64,000 nt of DNA from Nocardioides sp. (lineage in GTDB: Bacteria > Actinomycetota > Actinomycetes > Propionibacteriales > Nocardioidaceae): NCBI RefSeq assembly GCF_030149505.1, contig NZ_JASBRN010000077.1:44510-108509 (forward strand), in the 5' to 3' direction. Position numbers and translations under genes: made by a program. Position 1 is the first letter of the stretch. The number at the start of each line of letters is the position of its first letter. Below the pieces are notes generated by a model. The model ran no database searches. It was given only the letters and a program-made list of their open reading frames with translations, and was not told where the DNA came from. Of this stretch, positions 1-12,852 are shown piece by piece.

Positions 1-202
1 GCGCGCGGCGCTCCCGCTCGGTCATGCCGCCCCAGACGCCCCACTCGATCTGGTTGTCGAGCGCCTCGGCGAGGCACTCGGTGCGCACCGGGCAGCCCTG
101 GCAGACCTGCTTGGCCTTGTTCTGCTCCGCTCCCCTGACGAACAGCTGATCCGGCGACGCCGACTTGCACGCGGCGCGCGGAGTCCAGTCCTCAACCCAC
201 AT
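1..202 (-). CDS. whiB4: WhiB-family iron-sulfur regulator, WblA/WhiB4 type (3' end outside window)
   Basis: Only the first 67 residues lie in the window; the gene runs off base 1. The four iron-sulfur cysteines are visible: one near residue 12, then the cluster CQGCPVRTEC. The family turn motif GVWGG and the following MTERERRA are also present. WhiB proteins bind a redox- or NO-sensitive [4Fe-4S] cluster and act with the main sigma factor. The start MWVEDW matches the length of Streptomyces WblA as I remember it, and GGGGAC lies just upstream; ATGs at 244 and 259 are in frame and would add a short N-terminus. In Mycobacterium tuberculosis whiB4 is also divergent from ponA2, which supports the subfamily. 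A -10-like TAACTT is read on the minus strand at 277-272. Confidence 0.88.
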   Translation of the reverse strand, partial: MWVEDWTPRAACKSASPDQLFVRGAEQNKAKQVCQGCPVRTECLAEALDNQIEWGVWGGMTERERRA

Positions 203-383
203 GATGTCCCCACATCTGTCGAGGAGCAGGTAACGCGTCCCCATGACGCCTGCCCCCATGTCCCTGCCACAAAGTTAAGGGCCACGGCTGTGTGGGGGCA
301 GACACGTTCAGCCCAATGCGCATGGTCCGAAATGACTAGTCCGGGGTGCCCCGCACCGATCCGGGGTGTAAAGGGCCCTCCCG

Positions 384-389
384 TACGCT
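384..389 (+). promoter_or_regulatory. -10 box TACGCT of ponA2, near-leaderless
   Basis: TACGCT fits the actinobacterial -10 consensus TANNNT and ends 7 bases before the ATG at 397. Transcription would then begin at or next to the start codon. A G-rich stretch also lies directly before the ATG, so a short leader with a ribosome site cannot be excluded. Confidence 0.45.
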
Positions 390-396
390 GGGGGCC

Positions 397-2784
<2,388 letters not shown>

Positions 2785-2796
2785 CCCCGGCGCCCA

Positions 2797-2840
2797 CTCG
2801 GCACTCGTTCGAGCGTGACTCGGCGCCCGTTCGAGCGTGC
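2797..2840 (+). repeat. 22-bp tandem repeat, two copies
   Basis: Two adjacent 22-base units, each starting CTCGGC and ending GTTCGAGCGTG plus one base, differ at a few positions. They lie 12 bases after the ponA2 stop. CGTTCGAGCG is itself nearly palindromic. No gene is seen between 2785 and 2927. Confidence 0.7.
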
Positions 2841-2846
2841 GACCGC

Positions 2847-2888
2847 TGGTCGAGGCACGAGGAGCGTCAGCCACGAGCCACGAGACCC
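2847..2888 (+). repeat. Half-copy of a dispersed intergenic repeat
   Basis: TGGTCGAGGCACGAG followed by GCCACGAGACCC resembles the left half of the hairpin element at 28698-28789, where the same two blocks occur in the same order (TGGTCGAGGTGCGAG, GCCACGAGACCC). The complementary right half is missing here. Confidence 0.6.
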
Positions 2889-2927
2889 GGCGCCCCAGCG
2901 GGTCGCCCGGGACCGGGGCAGGTGCGC

Positions 2928-3386
2928 TCAGGCGCCGAGCTGGCGGCGTATCTCTGCCGCGACGGCGCCACCGTCGGCGCGACCCTTGACCTGGGGCGTG
3001 ACCACGCCCATCACCTTGCCCATGGCCTTCATGCCCTCGGCGGCCGCACCCGTCGACTCGATGGCCGCGGCGACGATGTCGGCCACCTCGGCCTCCGTGA
3101 GCTGCTCGGGCAGGTAGTCGGCGATGACCGCGGCCTCGGCGCGCTCCTTCTCAGCGCTCTCGGCACGGCCTCCCTCGGCGAAGGCGACCGCGGCCTCGCG
3201 ACGCTTCTTGGCCTCGGTGGTGAGCACCGCGACGACCTCGTCGTCGGTGAGGACCTTGGCGCTCTTGCCGGCGACCTCGGCGTTGGTCACGGCGGAGAGC
3301 ACCATGCGCAGCGTCGAGGAGCGCAGCTCGTCGCGCGCCTTCATGGCGGTGGTCAGGTCGGCGCGCAGACGGTCCTTGAGGCTCAT
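2928..3386 (-). CDS. GatB/YqeY domain protein
   Basis: A 152-residue cytosolic protein of the YqeY family, related to the C-terminal tRNA-binding domain of the GatB amidotransferase subunit. Family features seen are MSLKDRLRADL at the start, a helical core, DYLPEQLTEAEV in the middle and the ending GGAVAAEIRRQL. The family's cellular role is poorly defined; a link to tRNA or amidotransfer is inferred from fold only. Start taken at MSLKDRL (3386); an ATG at 3395 would add three residues. Its promoter region is shared with the divergent metallophosphoesterase gene. Confidence 0.88.
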   Translation of the reverse strand: MSLKDRLRADLTTAMKARDELRSSTLRMVLSAVTNAEVAGKSAKVLTDDEVVAVLTTEAKKRREAAVAFAEGGRAESAEKERAEAAVIADYLPEQLTEAEVADIVAAAIESTGAAAEGMKAMGKVMGVVTPQVKGRADGGAVAAEIRRQLGA

Positions 3387-3412
3387 GGGCGCCATTGTGG
3401 CAGCCTGGCCGG

Positions 3413-4366
3413 GTGCCGCTCACCCAGGATGACCCGCTCCCCCGCGCCCTCGCCGGGGTCGCGGTCGGCGGACTCGCCGCGGGCCTGGCGACGACGGCGT
3501 ACGCCGGGTGGGAGGCGCGGCGCTACGTGCTGCGCGAGCGGACGCTGCCGGTGCTCCCGGTGGGCGCTCGCCCGCTGCGGGTGCTGCACCTGACCGACCT
3601 GCACCTCACCCCGGGCCAGCGCGCCAAGCGGGAGTGGCTGGCCGGCCTCGGAGGACTCGCCCCGACGCTCGACCTGGTCGTCGACACCGGGGACAACCTG
3701 GCGCACCGCGGCGCGGTCCCGGTGGTGCGAGACGCGCTCGGGCCGTTGCTGGACGTCCCGGGCGTCTTCGTCCACGGCAGCAACGACTACTTCGAGCCCA
3801 GCTTCCGCAACCCCTTCCGGTACCTGCTGCCCGACGACGGGAAGCGGCACACCGACGTGCCTGCGCTGCCGTGGCGCGAGCTGTCGCGCACCTTCACCGA
3901 CGCCGGCTGGCTGGACCTCACCAACACCCGCGACCGGCTGCGGGTGGGCGACCTCGACGTCGCGCTCGCCGGGGTCGACGACCCGCACCTGGGCTACGAC
4001 CGGCTCGAGGACGTCGCCGGACCGGCCGACCGCGGCGCCGACCTGCGCCTGGCGGTCACGCACGCGCCGTACCTGCGGGTGCTCGACGCCTTCGCGCGCG
4101 ACGGCTACGACGCCGTGCTGGCCGGCCACACCCACGGCGGGCAGGTCTGCCTCCCGGGCGGTCGGGCGCTCACGACCAACTGCGACCTCGAGCCCGCCCG
4201 GGCTCGCGGCGTGCACCGCCACCCGGCGGACTCCCGCCCCGGGGACCCCGGCTCGACGTGGATGCACGTCGGTGCCGGGCTGGGCACCTCGCCGTACGCG
4301 CGGGTCCGGATCGCCTGCCGCCCCGAGGCCGTCCTGCTGACCCTGGTCCCGATTGGGGAGGGCTGA
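3413..4366 (+). CDS. Membrane-anchored calcineurin-like metallophosphoesterase
   Basis: About 317 residues. An N-terminal hydrophobic segment (AVGGLAAGLATTAYAG) is followed by the calcineurin fold. Metal and catalytic motifs appear in order: DLHLTP (D-x-H), GDN, GSND in place of the usual GNHE, a later THAP histidine, and GHTHGGQ near the C-terminus. Such enzymes hydrolyse phosphoesters using two metal ions; the substrate is unknown. The same family lies next to ponA2 in mycobacteria (Rv3683). The GTG at 3413 is my choice; a TTG at 3395 is in frame and would overlap the divergent gene. Neither has a clear ribosome site. Confidence 0.85.
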   Translation: MPLTQDDPLPRALAGVAVGGLAAGLATTAYAGWEARRYVLRERTLPVLPVGARPLRVLHLTDLHLTPGQRAKREWLAGLGGLAPTLDLVVDTGDNLAHRGAVPVVRDALGPLLDVPGVFVHGSNDYFEPSFRNPFRYLLPDDGKRHTDVPALPWRELSRTFTDAGWLDLTNTRDRLRVGDLDVALAGVDDPHLGYDRLEDVAGPADRGADLRLAVTHAPYLRVLDAFARDGYDAVLAGHTHGGQVCLPGGRALTTNCDLEPARARGVHRHPADSRPGDPGSTWMHVGAGLGTSPYARVRIACRPEAVLLTLVPIGEG

Positions 4367-4377
4367 GCCCGCTCGGC

Positions 4378-4383
4378 TATGCT
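4378..4383 (+). promoter_or_regulatory. -10 box TATGCT for tRNA-Pro
   Basis: TATGCT lies 45 bases before the tRNA 5' end, with a weak TTGGGG about 19 bases upstream. It fits a promoter giving a short precursor leader. Confidence 0.45.
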
Positions 4384-4427
4384 CCGACGCGGACCTGCCC
4401 CTGAGGCATCTCACCGGGCGGTCCGAT

Positions 4428-4501
4428 CGGGCTGTGGCGCAGCTTGGTAGCGCGCCTCGTTCGGGACGAGGAGGCCGCAGGTTCAAATCCTGTCAGCCCG
4501 A
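4428..4501 (+). tRNA. tRNA-Pro(CGG)
   Basis: A cloverleaf folds over 74 bases: acceptor stem CGGGCTG/CAGCCCG, anticodon stem CCTCG/CGAGG with loop TTCGGGA, giving anticodon CGG at 4462-4464, and a T-arm containing GGTTCAAATCC. The 3' CCA is not encoded. Confidence 0.96.
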
Positions 4502-4506
4502 CAGCG

Positions 4507-4535
4507 GGGCCCGGATCCGTCGAGGATCCGGGCCC
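4507..4535 (+). terminator. Intrinsic terminator after tRNA-Pro
   Basis: A perfect 12-bp stem (GGGCCCGGATCC paired with GGATCCGGGCCC, loop GTCGA) followed by a pyrimidine-rich tract starts 5 bases after the tRNA. Confidence 0.85.
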
Positions 4536-4627
4536 TCCCTGCTTCCTGCTCCCTTCTCGAGCACCGCACGTCCGGCGCATCCGGAAGCCGCGTCGGCGGC
4601 GTCGAGGTGCGTGACATGATCGGGCGC

Positions 4628-5608
4628 ATGGGAGATGACCAGCGTCCTGACGCGCCCTCGCTGGAGGCACCCAGCCTCGGGAAGCTGCTCAAGCGGCGCA
4701 AGGGCCGTACGCCGGCCGCGGACCCCGCCACGGAGCAGCAGGCGCCCCCGGCCGACCGGGCCGCCGCCCCTGCCCCTGACCGAGCCCCTGACCGGGCCGT
4801 CGACCCTGCCGCGCCGATCGAGGCGGCCCCCGTCGAGGCCGAGCCCGCGACGCCGCGTGCCGACAGCGCGCCGCCTGCCCAGTCGACTGCCCCGCCGACT
4901 GCCCCGCCGACTGCCCCGCCGACCCCGCAGTCCGCCCAGTCGACTGCCCCGCCCTCTGCCCGGCCGTCTGCTGAGCCGTCCGCCCAGCCGCCCGCGGCAG
5001 CCGCGTCCTCGCCCGACGAGGACACCACGGTGCTGCCCCCCGCGGCAGCCGCTCCCCCGGCAGCGGCCCGACCGGTCGTCCCGCCGGCGGCCGCGGTCCC
5101 GACTCCCGCCCCTGCCCCGACGCCCGCTCCCGCACCGGCCCCGACGCCGGTCGCTGCCGAGTCGGCCCCCGAGCCCGTGGCCGCCGAGCAGGCCTCCGCA
5201 CCGACCCGGGCACCCCGGGCCACGCTGACCGTCGACGGACGGGTCGCCACCGGCGTCACCGGGCTCGTGGTCGGTCTGCTCGTCGTCGTCCTGACGGCCG
5301 GCTCGCTGGCCCTGTGCGAGAGCGTCCGCGGCGTCTCCAGCTGCGGCGGTGGCCCCGGCTTCCTGCTGCTGGTCCTGGTGATGGCCGGCATGGTCGTCCT
5401 GGGCGGCGTGATGCTGCGCCTGGCCCGGGTCCCCGACCCGACCAGCACCAGCTTCCTCGCGGTCGGCCTGCTGGCGGTGCTCTCGCTGCTCTTCCTCGTC
5501 GACGTGCTGGAGGAGTGGTGGATGATCATCGTCATCCCGCTGCTCTCCGCCGCGATGTTCCTGCTCTCGCACTGGGTGACCACCCAGGTCGTCGACTCCG
5601 ACGCCTGA
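4628..5608 (+). CDS. Pro/Ala-rich protein with C-terminal membrane helices, unknown function
   Basis: About 326 residues. The first two thirds are disordered and very rich in Pro and Ala, with repeated AP-type runs such as APPTAPPTAPPTP. Charged clusters (LLKRRKGR) lie near the start. Roughly residues 205-326 hold three or four hydrophobic helices separated by short loops. A cytoplasmic disordered arm on a small membrane domain is likely. I do not recognise a family. The ATG at 4628 is favoured; ATG 4616 and GTG 4607 are in frame. It stands alone between the tRNA terminator and a bidirectional terminator. Confidence 0.7.
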   Translation: MGDDQRPDAPSLEAPSLGKLLKRRKGRTPAADPATEQQAPPADRAAAPAPDRAPDRAVDPAAPIEAAPVEAEPATPRADSAPPAQSTAPPTAPPTAPPTPQSAQSTAPPSARPSAEPSAQPPAAAASSPDEDTTVLPPAAAAPPAAARPVVPPAAAVPTPAPAPTPAPAPAPTPVAAESAPEPVAAEQASAPTRAPRATLTVDGRVATGVTGLVVGLLVVVLTAGSLALCESVRGVSSCGGGPGFLLLVLVMAGMVVLGGVMLRLARVPDPTSTSFLAVGLLAVLSLLFLVDVLEEWWMIIVIPLLSAAMFLLSHWVTTQVVDSDA

Positions 5609-5616
5609 CCGAACGG

Positions 5617-5667
5617 CCGAACGGGCAGGTCCTTCGTGCAGCGTGCACGAGAGACCTGCCCGTTCGG
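5617..5667. terminator. Bidirectional terminator between convergent genes
   Basis: A 15-bp perfect stem (CCGAACGGGCAGGTC at 5617-5631 paired with 5653-5667) is extended by an inner TCGTGCA/TGCACGA pairing. It lies between the convergent 4628-5608 gene and asd. Confidence 0.85.
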
Positions 5668-5691
5668 CGTCCCGGGGTCGGGCACATCGGG

Positions 5692-8033
<2,342 letters not shown>

Positions 8034-8171
8034 TGCTCTGGTCCCCTCGTCCCGTGTGCGGCGCGGTCACCCGTCGCGGGCGCGCCTGGTCGAAGCCCCG
8101 AGTCTACCGGCGGGGCCTGGGACGACCCGTCGGACTTTCCTGCCGTGGACGGGGGCGTCCCGGGGCCGGGC

Positions 8172-8789
8172 TCAGCCCTCGTCGGCGAGCATCTGCTCGG
8201 CCGCGACCACCTGGTCGGCGTCGAGCTCGACGTCCACGTCGAGGCGGTCGTGGCTGACCACGGAGAGCAGCGCGTTGAGCGCGGCGCCGGCGAGGTTGCC
8301 CCAGCTGGAGACGTAGGAGAACTGCCACCACCACAGCGCCTCGCTGACGTGCCCGGCGCGGTAGTGGCGCAGACCGGTGTCGAGGTCGGTGGCGATCGCG
8401 GTGAGGTCGTCGGAGAGCTGGCTCTCGACCACCTCGGGCACGTAGGGGTCGAAGACGAAGCTGTAGGTGTCGACGTTGTCGAGCATCGAGGCCAGCCGCA
8501 GGCGCATCCGGTCCAGGTCGGGCTCGGGACCGACATCGGGCTGGTACTCGTCGCGGGGCACGAAGTCCTGCTGCGCGCCCAGCCGGGCACCGGCGAGCAG
8601 CACCTGGCTGATCTCGAGCAGCAGCAGGGAGATCGCCCGGCCGCCGTCCTCCTCCTCGGCGATCGCGCGCAAGGCCAGCAGGAAGCTGGCGACCTGGTCG
8701 GCGATCTGCTGGGCGAACTCCATCGTGTCGGCGTCCAGGGCCGCGGCGGGCGCGGCGACGCCGGGGGTGGTGCTGCTCTCGATGCTCAT
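8172..8789 (-). CDS. DUF5063-like conserved protein
   Basis: 205 residues, acidic, mostly helical, no signal peptide or membrane segment. The middle contains [18 protein letters not shown] and the later [13 protein letters not shown], features I associate with the actinobacterial DUF5063 family that usually follows recR. Its ATG overlaps the recR stop by 4 bases, so it is cotranscribed with recR. Function is unknown; the position between a recombination gene and lysC says little about its job. Confidence 0.8.
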   Translation of the reverse strand: MSIESSTTPGVAAPAAALDADTMEFAQQIADQVASFLLALRAIAEEEDGGRAISLLLLEISQVLLAGARLGAQQDFVPRDEYQPDVGPEPDLDRMRLRLASMLDNVDTYSFVFDPYVPEVVESQLSDDLTAIATDLDTGLRHYRAGHVSEALWWWQFSYVSSWGNLAGAALNALLSVVSHDRLDVDVELDADQVVAAEQMLADEG

Positions 8790-9382
8790 TCTGCTGCTCG
8801 CCTCCCCGCGAACGCGCGGCCCAGGGTCACCTCGTCGGCGTACTCCAGGTCGCCGCCTACGGGCAGTCCACTCGCCAGGCGCGTGACGCGCAAGTCCAGC
8901 ACCTTGAGCATCCGGGTGAGGTACGTCGCCGTGGCCTCGCCCTCGAGGTTGGGATCCGTGGCCAGGATGACCTCGGTGACGGCGCCGTCGGCCAGCCGCG
9001 TCATGAGCTCGCGGACCCGCAGCTGGTCGGGACCGATGCCGTCGATCGGGCTGATCGCGCCGCCCAGGACGTGGTAGCGACCGCGGTACTCCCGGGTGCG
9101 CTCGATCGCGACGACGTCCTTGTACTCCTCGACCACGCACAGCACGCTCGGGTCCCGGCGCGGGTCGCGGCAGATGCGGCACTGCTCGTCCTCGCTGACG
9201 TTGCCGCAGATCGTGCAGAACTGCACCTTGGCCTTGACCTCGATGAGCACGTCGGCCAGGCGGCGTACGTCGACGGGGTCGGCCTGGAGCAGGTGGAACG
9301 CGATGCGCTGGGCGCTCTTGGGGCCCACGCCCGGGAGCCGACCGAGCTCGTCGATCAGGTCCTGGACGACACCTTCGTACAC
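8786..9382 (-). CDS. recR: Recombination protein RecR
   Basis: 198 residues, standard length. RecR works with RecO and RecF to load RecA at gaps in single-stranded DNA. An N-terminal helix-hairpin-helix ([19 protein letters not shown]) is followed by the four-cysteine zinc finger (Cys56, Cys59, Cys68, Cys71) and a Toprim domain with [16 protein letters not shown]. Starts 9 bases after the ybaB stop in the same direction. Confidence 0.97.
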   Translation of the reverse strand: MYEGVVQDLIDELGRLPGVGPKSAQRIAFHLLQADPVDVRRLADVLIEVKAKVQFCTICGNVSEDEQCRICRDPRRDPSVLCVVEEYKDVVAIERTREYRGRYHVLGGAISPIDGIGPDQLRVRELMTRLADGAVTEVILATDPNLEGEATATYLTRMLKVLDLRVTRLASGLPVGGDLEYADEVTLGRAFAGRRAAE

Positions 9383-9391
9383 GCGGGCCCG

Positions 9392-9814
9392 CTAGAAGCC
9401 GAGGCGGCCGGGCGCCTGGCCCGGCTCCCCACCACCCAGCGCTCCGCCGAGCACGTCGCCGAGCCCGCCGCCCCCGCCGCCGAGACCGCCGGCCAACGGG
9501 CCCAGGGCCTCTCCGGCAGCCGCGTCGGCCTGGGACTTGGCGTCGCGGTAGGCCGCCACGACCATGTCGCCGAGGTCGGCGAGGTCGTCGGCGTCGTTGC
9601 CGTCGAAGCCGCCGGCGCGGATGTCGACACCCACCAGCTCGCCGGTGCCGTTGACCCGCACGGTCACGGCGCCCCCGGCGACGGTGCCCTCGAGGACCGT
9701 CTCGGCCAGGCGCTGCTGGGCCTGGGTCAGCTGCTCCTGCATCTGCTGGGCCTGCTGGAGCAGGGCGTTCATGTCGAGTCCGCCGCCCAGGGCGTCGAAG
9801 GGGTTCTGGCTCAT
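9392..9814 (-). CDS. YbaB/EbfC nucleoid-associated protein
   Basis: 140 residues. YbaB proteins are small dimeric DNA-binding proteins encoded between dnaX and recR in many bacteria. The conserved core LLQQAQQMQEQLTQAQQRLA and GEGTV-like strand region are present. Unusually, the last 35 residues form a glycine-rich tail (LGGGGGGLGDVLGGALGGG) that is longer than in the short enterobacterial form. Confidence 0.93.
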   Translation of the reverse strand: MSQNPFDALGGGLDMNALLQQAQQMQEQLTQAQQRLAETVLEGTVAGGAVTVRVNGTGELVGVDIRAGGFDGNDADDLADLGDMVVAAYRDAKSQADAAAGEALGPLAGGLGGGGGGLGDVLGGALGGGEPGQAPGRLGF

Positions 9815-9883
9815 CTGGTCACCTCGGGTGGCTGGCGGGTCGGGCGCGGTGGTCGGGGTCCACTCAACACGATGGGTGGGGGC

Positions 9884-12166
9884 TCACGAGTGGGTGATCT
9901 CCTCGATCACCTTGGCGCCGAGCTCGCGGGCCAGCAGCTCCGCCCCGGCCGTGTCGTCGTGGTCGAGGACCTCGTCGTCGGGGTGGGCGTCGGCGTCGGC
10001 CGCGCGGAGGTCGGGCCCCTGCTCGGTGCCGGGAGCGCCGGCGGGTCGGGTCTGCTGGATCGCGCCGCGCGCGGCCGCGATCGAGGAGGCGCCGGCAGGC
10101 GGTGCCGCGGGAGCCGCGGGCGTCGCCGGCGCGCCGGGCTCCGGCCCGTCGTCGAGGTCGGCCGGGGGCTCGACCGCCCAGGGCGGCGGCGGCTCGTCGG
10201 AGACCGCCGACGGGCCGGGGTCGGCCGGAGCGGCGTCGGGCGCGGGGGGTGCCGGTCGGTCGCTGCCGGCCACGGGACGCGGGTCGACCGCGGGGGCGGC
10301 GGGCGGCGGGGACGGCGGGGGTCCGGCGTCGGGCGAGGCCCCCGGGTCGACGATCGTCTCGATCCGCCAGTCGGTGCCGACCACGTCGATCGCTGCCTGT
10401 CGCACGACCTCGGCACTGCCGTTGCCGTCGAAGGAGTCGCGGGCCCCGGCGTTGGCGAACCCGAGGGTCAGAGTGCGCTCGTCGACCGCCACGACCTGGG
10501 CGTTCTGCGTGAGGTGGATCCAGGTGACCCGGCGACGCAGCTTCGTGGCATCGACGATGTCCGGCCACAGCCGGCGCACCTCGACCAGCGACAACGCGCC
10601 GGGGGCGGCCTGCGTCGGGGCCGGGGCATCCGGCGCCGGAGCCGGAGCGGCCGGCGCGGCAGCGGCGGATGGCTCGAGTGCGGAACCCGCGAGCGGCGGC
10701 ACGCCGGTGGCGTCGACCCGCGGAGGCTGCTGCCCGGACTGCGGCCCGGACTGCGGCGCGGGGTGCTGCTGCGCAGGCCGCTGCGCCGGGTGCGGCGGGA
10801 CCGGCTCGGGCTCGGGCGTGGTGGGCCAGCCCTGGGCAGGTGCCGGGGTGGGCGCGGGGGTCGGCACCGGCTCGGGGGCCTGGGCAGCGGGAGCGGGACG
10901 GTCCTGCGCGGGCACGTCCTCGGCCACCTGGGCGGGTCGGACCGGGCGGGCCGGCGCTGCCGCGGCGGCTGCGGGCGCGGTCGCTGCCGGCGTACCGGTG
11001 ACCGCCATTCGGCGCTCCAGCCGGTCGAGGCGGGCGGCGAGGCCCTCCGTGCCGTGGTCGGCGCCCGGCAGCAGGACGCGGGCGCAGATCAGCTCCAGCA
11101 GCAGCCGGGGCGCGGTGGCGCCGCGCATCTCGGTGAGGCCGGCGGCCACGAGGTCGGCGGCGCGGGTGAGGTCGGCGGGGCCGAACCGGGCGGCCTGGGC
11201 CACCAGCCGCTCGCCGGCGTCCTCGGAGACGTCGATCAGCCCGGTCGCGGGGGCGTCGGGCACGGCGGCGACGATCACCAGGTCGCGCAGGCGGCGCAGC
11301 AGGTCCTCGGTGAAGCGGCGCGGGTCCTGCCCGGTCTCGACGACCTTGTCGACCACGCCGAAGACCGCGGCTCCGTCGCCGGCGGCGAAGGCGTCGACGA
11401 CCTCGTCGAGCAGGCTGTCGGGGGTGTAGCCCAGCAGACCCGTGGCCAGCGCGTGCGTGACACCCTCGGGGCCGGCGCCACCGAGCAGCTGGTCGAGCAC
11501 CGAGAGGGTGTCACGGGCCGAGCCCCCACCGGCGCGGACCACGAGCGGGATCGCAGCCGGCTCGATCGCGACCCCCTCGCGCTCGCACAGCTCGGTGAGG
11601 TAGCTGGAGAGCAGGCGCGGCGGGATCAGTCGGAACGGGTAGTGGTGGGTGCGGGAACGGATCGTCCCGATCACCTTGTCGGGCTCGGTCGTGGCGAAGA
11701 TGAACCGCAGGTGTGGCGGCGGCTCCTCCACCAGCTTCAGCAGGGCGTTGAAGCCCTGCGGGGAGACCATGTGGGCCTCGTCGATGATGTAGATCTTGTA
11801 GCGGCTGCGCACCGGCGCGAAGAACGCTTTCTCCCGAAGGTCGCGCGCGTCGTCGACGCCACCGTGCGAGGCCGCGTCGATCTCGATCACGTCGATCGAC
11901 CCGGGCCCGCCGCGCGCGAGGTCGCGGCAGGAGTCGCACTCCCCGCACGGGTCGGCCACCGGGGCCTGCTCGCAGTTGAGGGCCCGCGCCAGGATGCGGG
12001 CGCTCGTGGTCTTGCCGCAGCCACGGGGGCCGGAGAAGAGGTAGGCGTGGTTGACCCGGTTGTTGGCCAGGGCCGCGCGCAGGGGAGCCGTCACGTGGTC
12101 CTGCCCGATGACCTCGTTGAAGGTCTCGGGCCGGTAGCGGCGGTACAGGGCGAGCGGCGACTCCAC
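9884..12166 (-). CDS. dnaX: DNA polymerase III subunits gamma/tau
   Basis: 760 residues. The clamp-loader ATPase of the replisome. Walker A GPRGCGKT is at residues 46-53; a four-cysteine zinc module (Cys65, Cys74, Cys77, Cys80) follows, then the Walker B-type IDEAHM and the arginine-finger region. Residues from about 390 onward are a long Pro/Ala-rich linker and a tau-like C-terminus. I see no A-rich slippery site for a programmed frameshift, so a single tau-length product is likely. The SRP RNA gene lies just upstream, as in mycobacteria. Confidence 0.97.
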   Translation of the reverse strand: MESPLALYRRYRPETFNEVIGQDHVTAPLRAALANNRVNHAYLFSGPRGCGKTTSARILARALNCEQAPVADPCGECDSCRDLARGGPGSIDVIEIDAASHGGVDDARDLREKAFFAPVRSRYKIYIIDEAHMVSPQGFNALLKLVEEPPPHLRFIFATTEPDKVIGTIRSRTHHYPFRLIPPRLLSSYLTELCEREGVAIEPAAIPLVVRAGGGSARDTLSVLDQLLGGAGPEGVTHALATGLLGYTPDSLLDEVVDAFAAGDGAAVFGVVDKVVETGQDPRRFTEDLLRRLRDLVIVAAVPDAPATGLIDVSEDAGERLVAQAARFGPADLTRAADLVAAGLTEMRGATAPRLLLELICARVLLPGADHGTEGLAARLDRLERRMAVTGTPAATAPAAAAAAPARPVRPAQVAEDVPAQDRPAPAAQAPEPVPTPAPTPAPAQGWPTTPEPEPVPPHPAQRPAQQHPAPQSGPQSGQQPPRVDATGVPPLAGSALEPSAAAAPAAPAPAPDAPAPTQAAPGALSLVEVRRLWPDIVDATKLRRRVTWIHLTQNAQVVAVDERTLTLGFANAGARDSFDGNGSAEVVRQAAIDVVGTDWRIETIVDPGASPDAGPPPSPPPAAPAVDPRPVAGSDRPAPPAPDAAPADPGPSAVSDEPPPPWAVEPPADLDDGPEPGAPATPAAPAAPPAGASSIAAARGAIQQTRPAGAPGTEQGPDLRAADADAHPDDEVLDHDDTAGAELLARELGAKVIEEITHS

Positions 12167-12290
12167 GTGCAGACCCTAACCACGGCCGCCGACAACGCAC
12201 CACGGCGGCGGGAACGGCATGGGGACGGCGTCCGGATCGGCCGTCGTCGACCCGGGAGCAGCACGAGCCGTGCGGCCCCAGGGACACGAA

Positions 12291-12378
12291 GGCCCCCCGC
12301 GCACCCGACAGAGCTCACTTACCCTTGCTGCCTCTCGGCCCTGGGGGAGTTGGGCGAGGTGCCGCCACGCGGGGGGTT
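12291..12378 (-). ncRNA. ffs: Signal recognition particle RNA, small bacterial type
   Basis: Read on the minus strand, the RNA holds the conserved SRP core GGCAGCAAGGGTAAGTGAGC, close to the apical-loop and SRP54-binding consensus. Its ends pair: CCCCCCGCG near 12376 with CGCGGGGGG near 12293. It forms a hairpin of about 88 bases and guides membrane-protein targeting with Ffh. Exact ends are estimated from the pairing. Confidence 0.9.
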
Positions 12379-12545
12379 GCCCGGGAGTCTAGGTGAGCGC
12401 GTGGAGGGCGGCCAACCCGGCCCGGCCGGCCCCCCGTCGTACGCCGCCCCGCGCCGCCGCGCGCGCTCGACCGCGGCCCGGAGCACCGTCCGGGCGCGCG
12501 GCAGGCGATTTCGTGCGGCGCAGGCCCACCGGTACCCTCCTCGGC

Positions 12546-12631
12546 GGAGGTATCGCCTAGTGGCCTATGGCGCTCGCTTGGAAAGCGGGTTGGGTTAATA
12601 GCCCTCGGGGGTTCGAATCCCCCTACCTCCG
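12546..12631 (+). tRNA. tRNA-Ser(GGA)
   Basis: A class II tRNA of 86 bases: acceptor stem GGAGGTA/TACCTCC, anticodon loop TTGGAAA with GGA at 12580-12582, a long variable arm, and a T-arm with GGGTTCGAATCCC. The full 3' CCA is not encoded. Confidence 0.95.
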
Positions 12632-12703
12632 CCGCAGAGAGGACGGCGTCGACCGACAGGTCGGCGCCGTTCGTGCTTCCCGGCTGTCGGGCGGCGCGCG
12701 GGG

Positions 12704-12817
12704 CCGCGGACGGCCGGGGGCGCCCCCGGAGGAGCGTGGTTGGGTCTGGCGGCCTCCTCGTGAGGGACGAGCGAGGAGGCTGGTAGCGACGAAGGGGGCG
12801 CCCCCGGTCGTCCGCGG
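12704..12817. repeat. Structured intergenic repeat, copy A
   Basis: The outer arms (12704-12727 and 12794-12817) pair at 23 of 24 positions. Inside is a conserved box GGAGGAGCGTGGTTGGGTCT, an inner 9-bp hairpin GCCTCCTCG/CGAGGAGGC with loop TGAGGGACGAG, and a conserved box CTGGTAGCGACGAA. Copy B at 23667-23772 keeps both boxes and the loop but has different, still complementary, stems. The rest of 12632-12852 holds no gene that I can see. Confidence 0.85.
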
Positions 12818-12852
12818 CGTAGCGAGCGCCACCCGGCCCCGACGACGCAGGG

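Noticed and set aside
9884..12166. Programmed frameshift in dnaX to make gamma
   Set aside because: I found no A-rich slippery heptamer with a following hairpin; the frame runs through to a tau-length product.
9071..12598. An 1175-codon plus-strand frame over ybaB and dnaX
   Set aside because: Antisense to two recognised genes; low-complexity translation.
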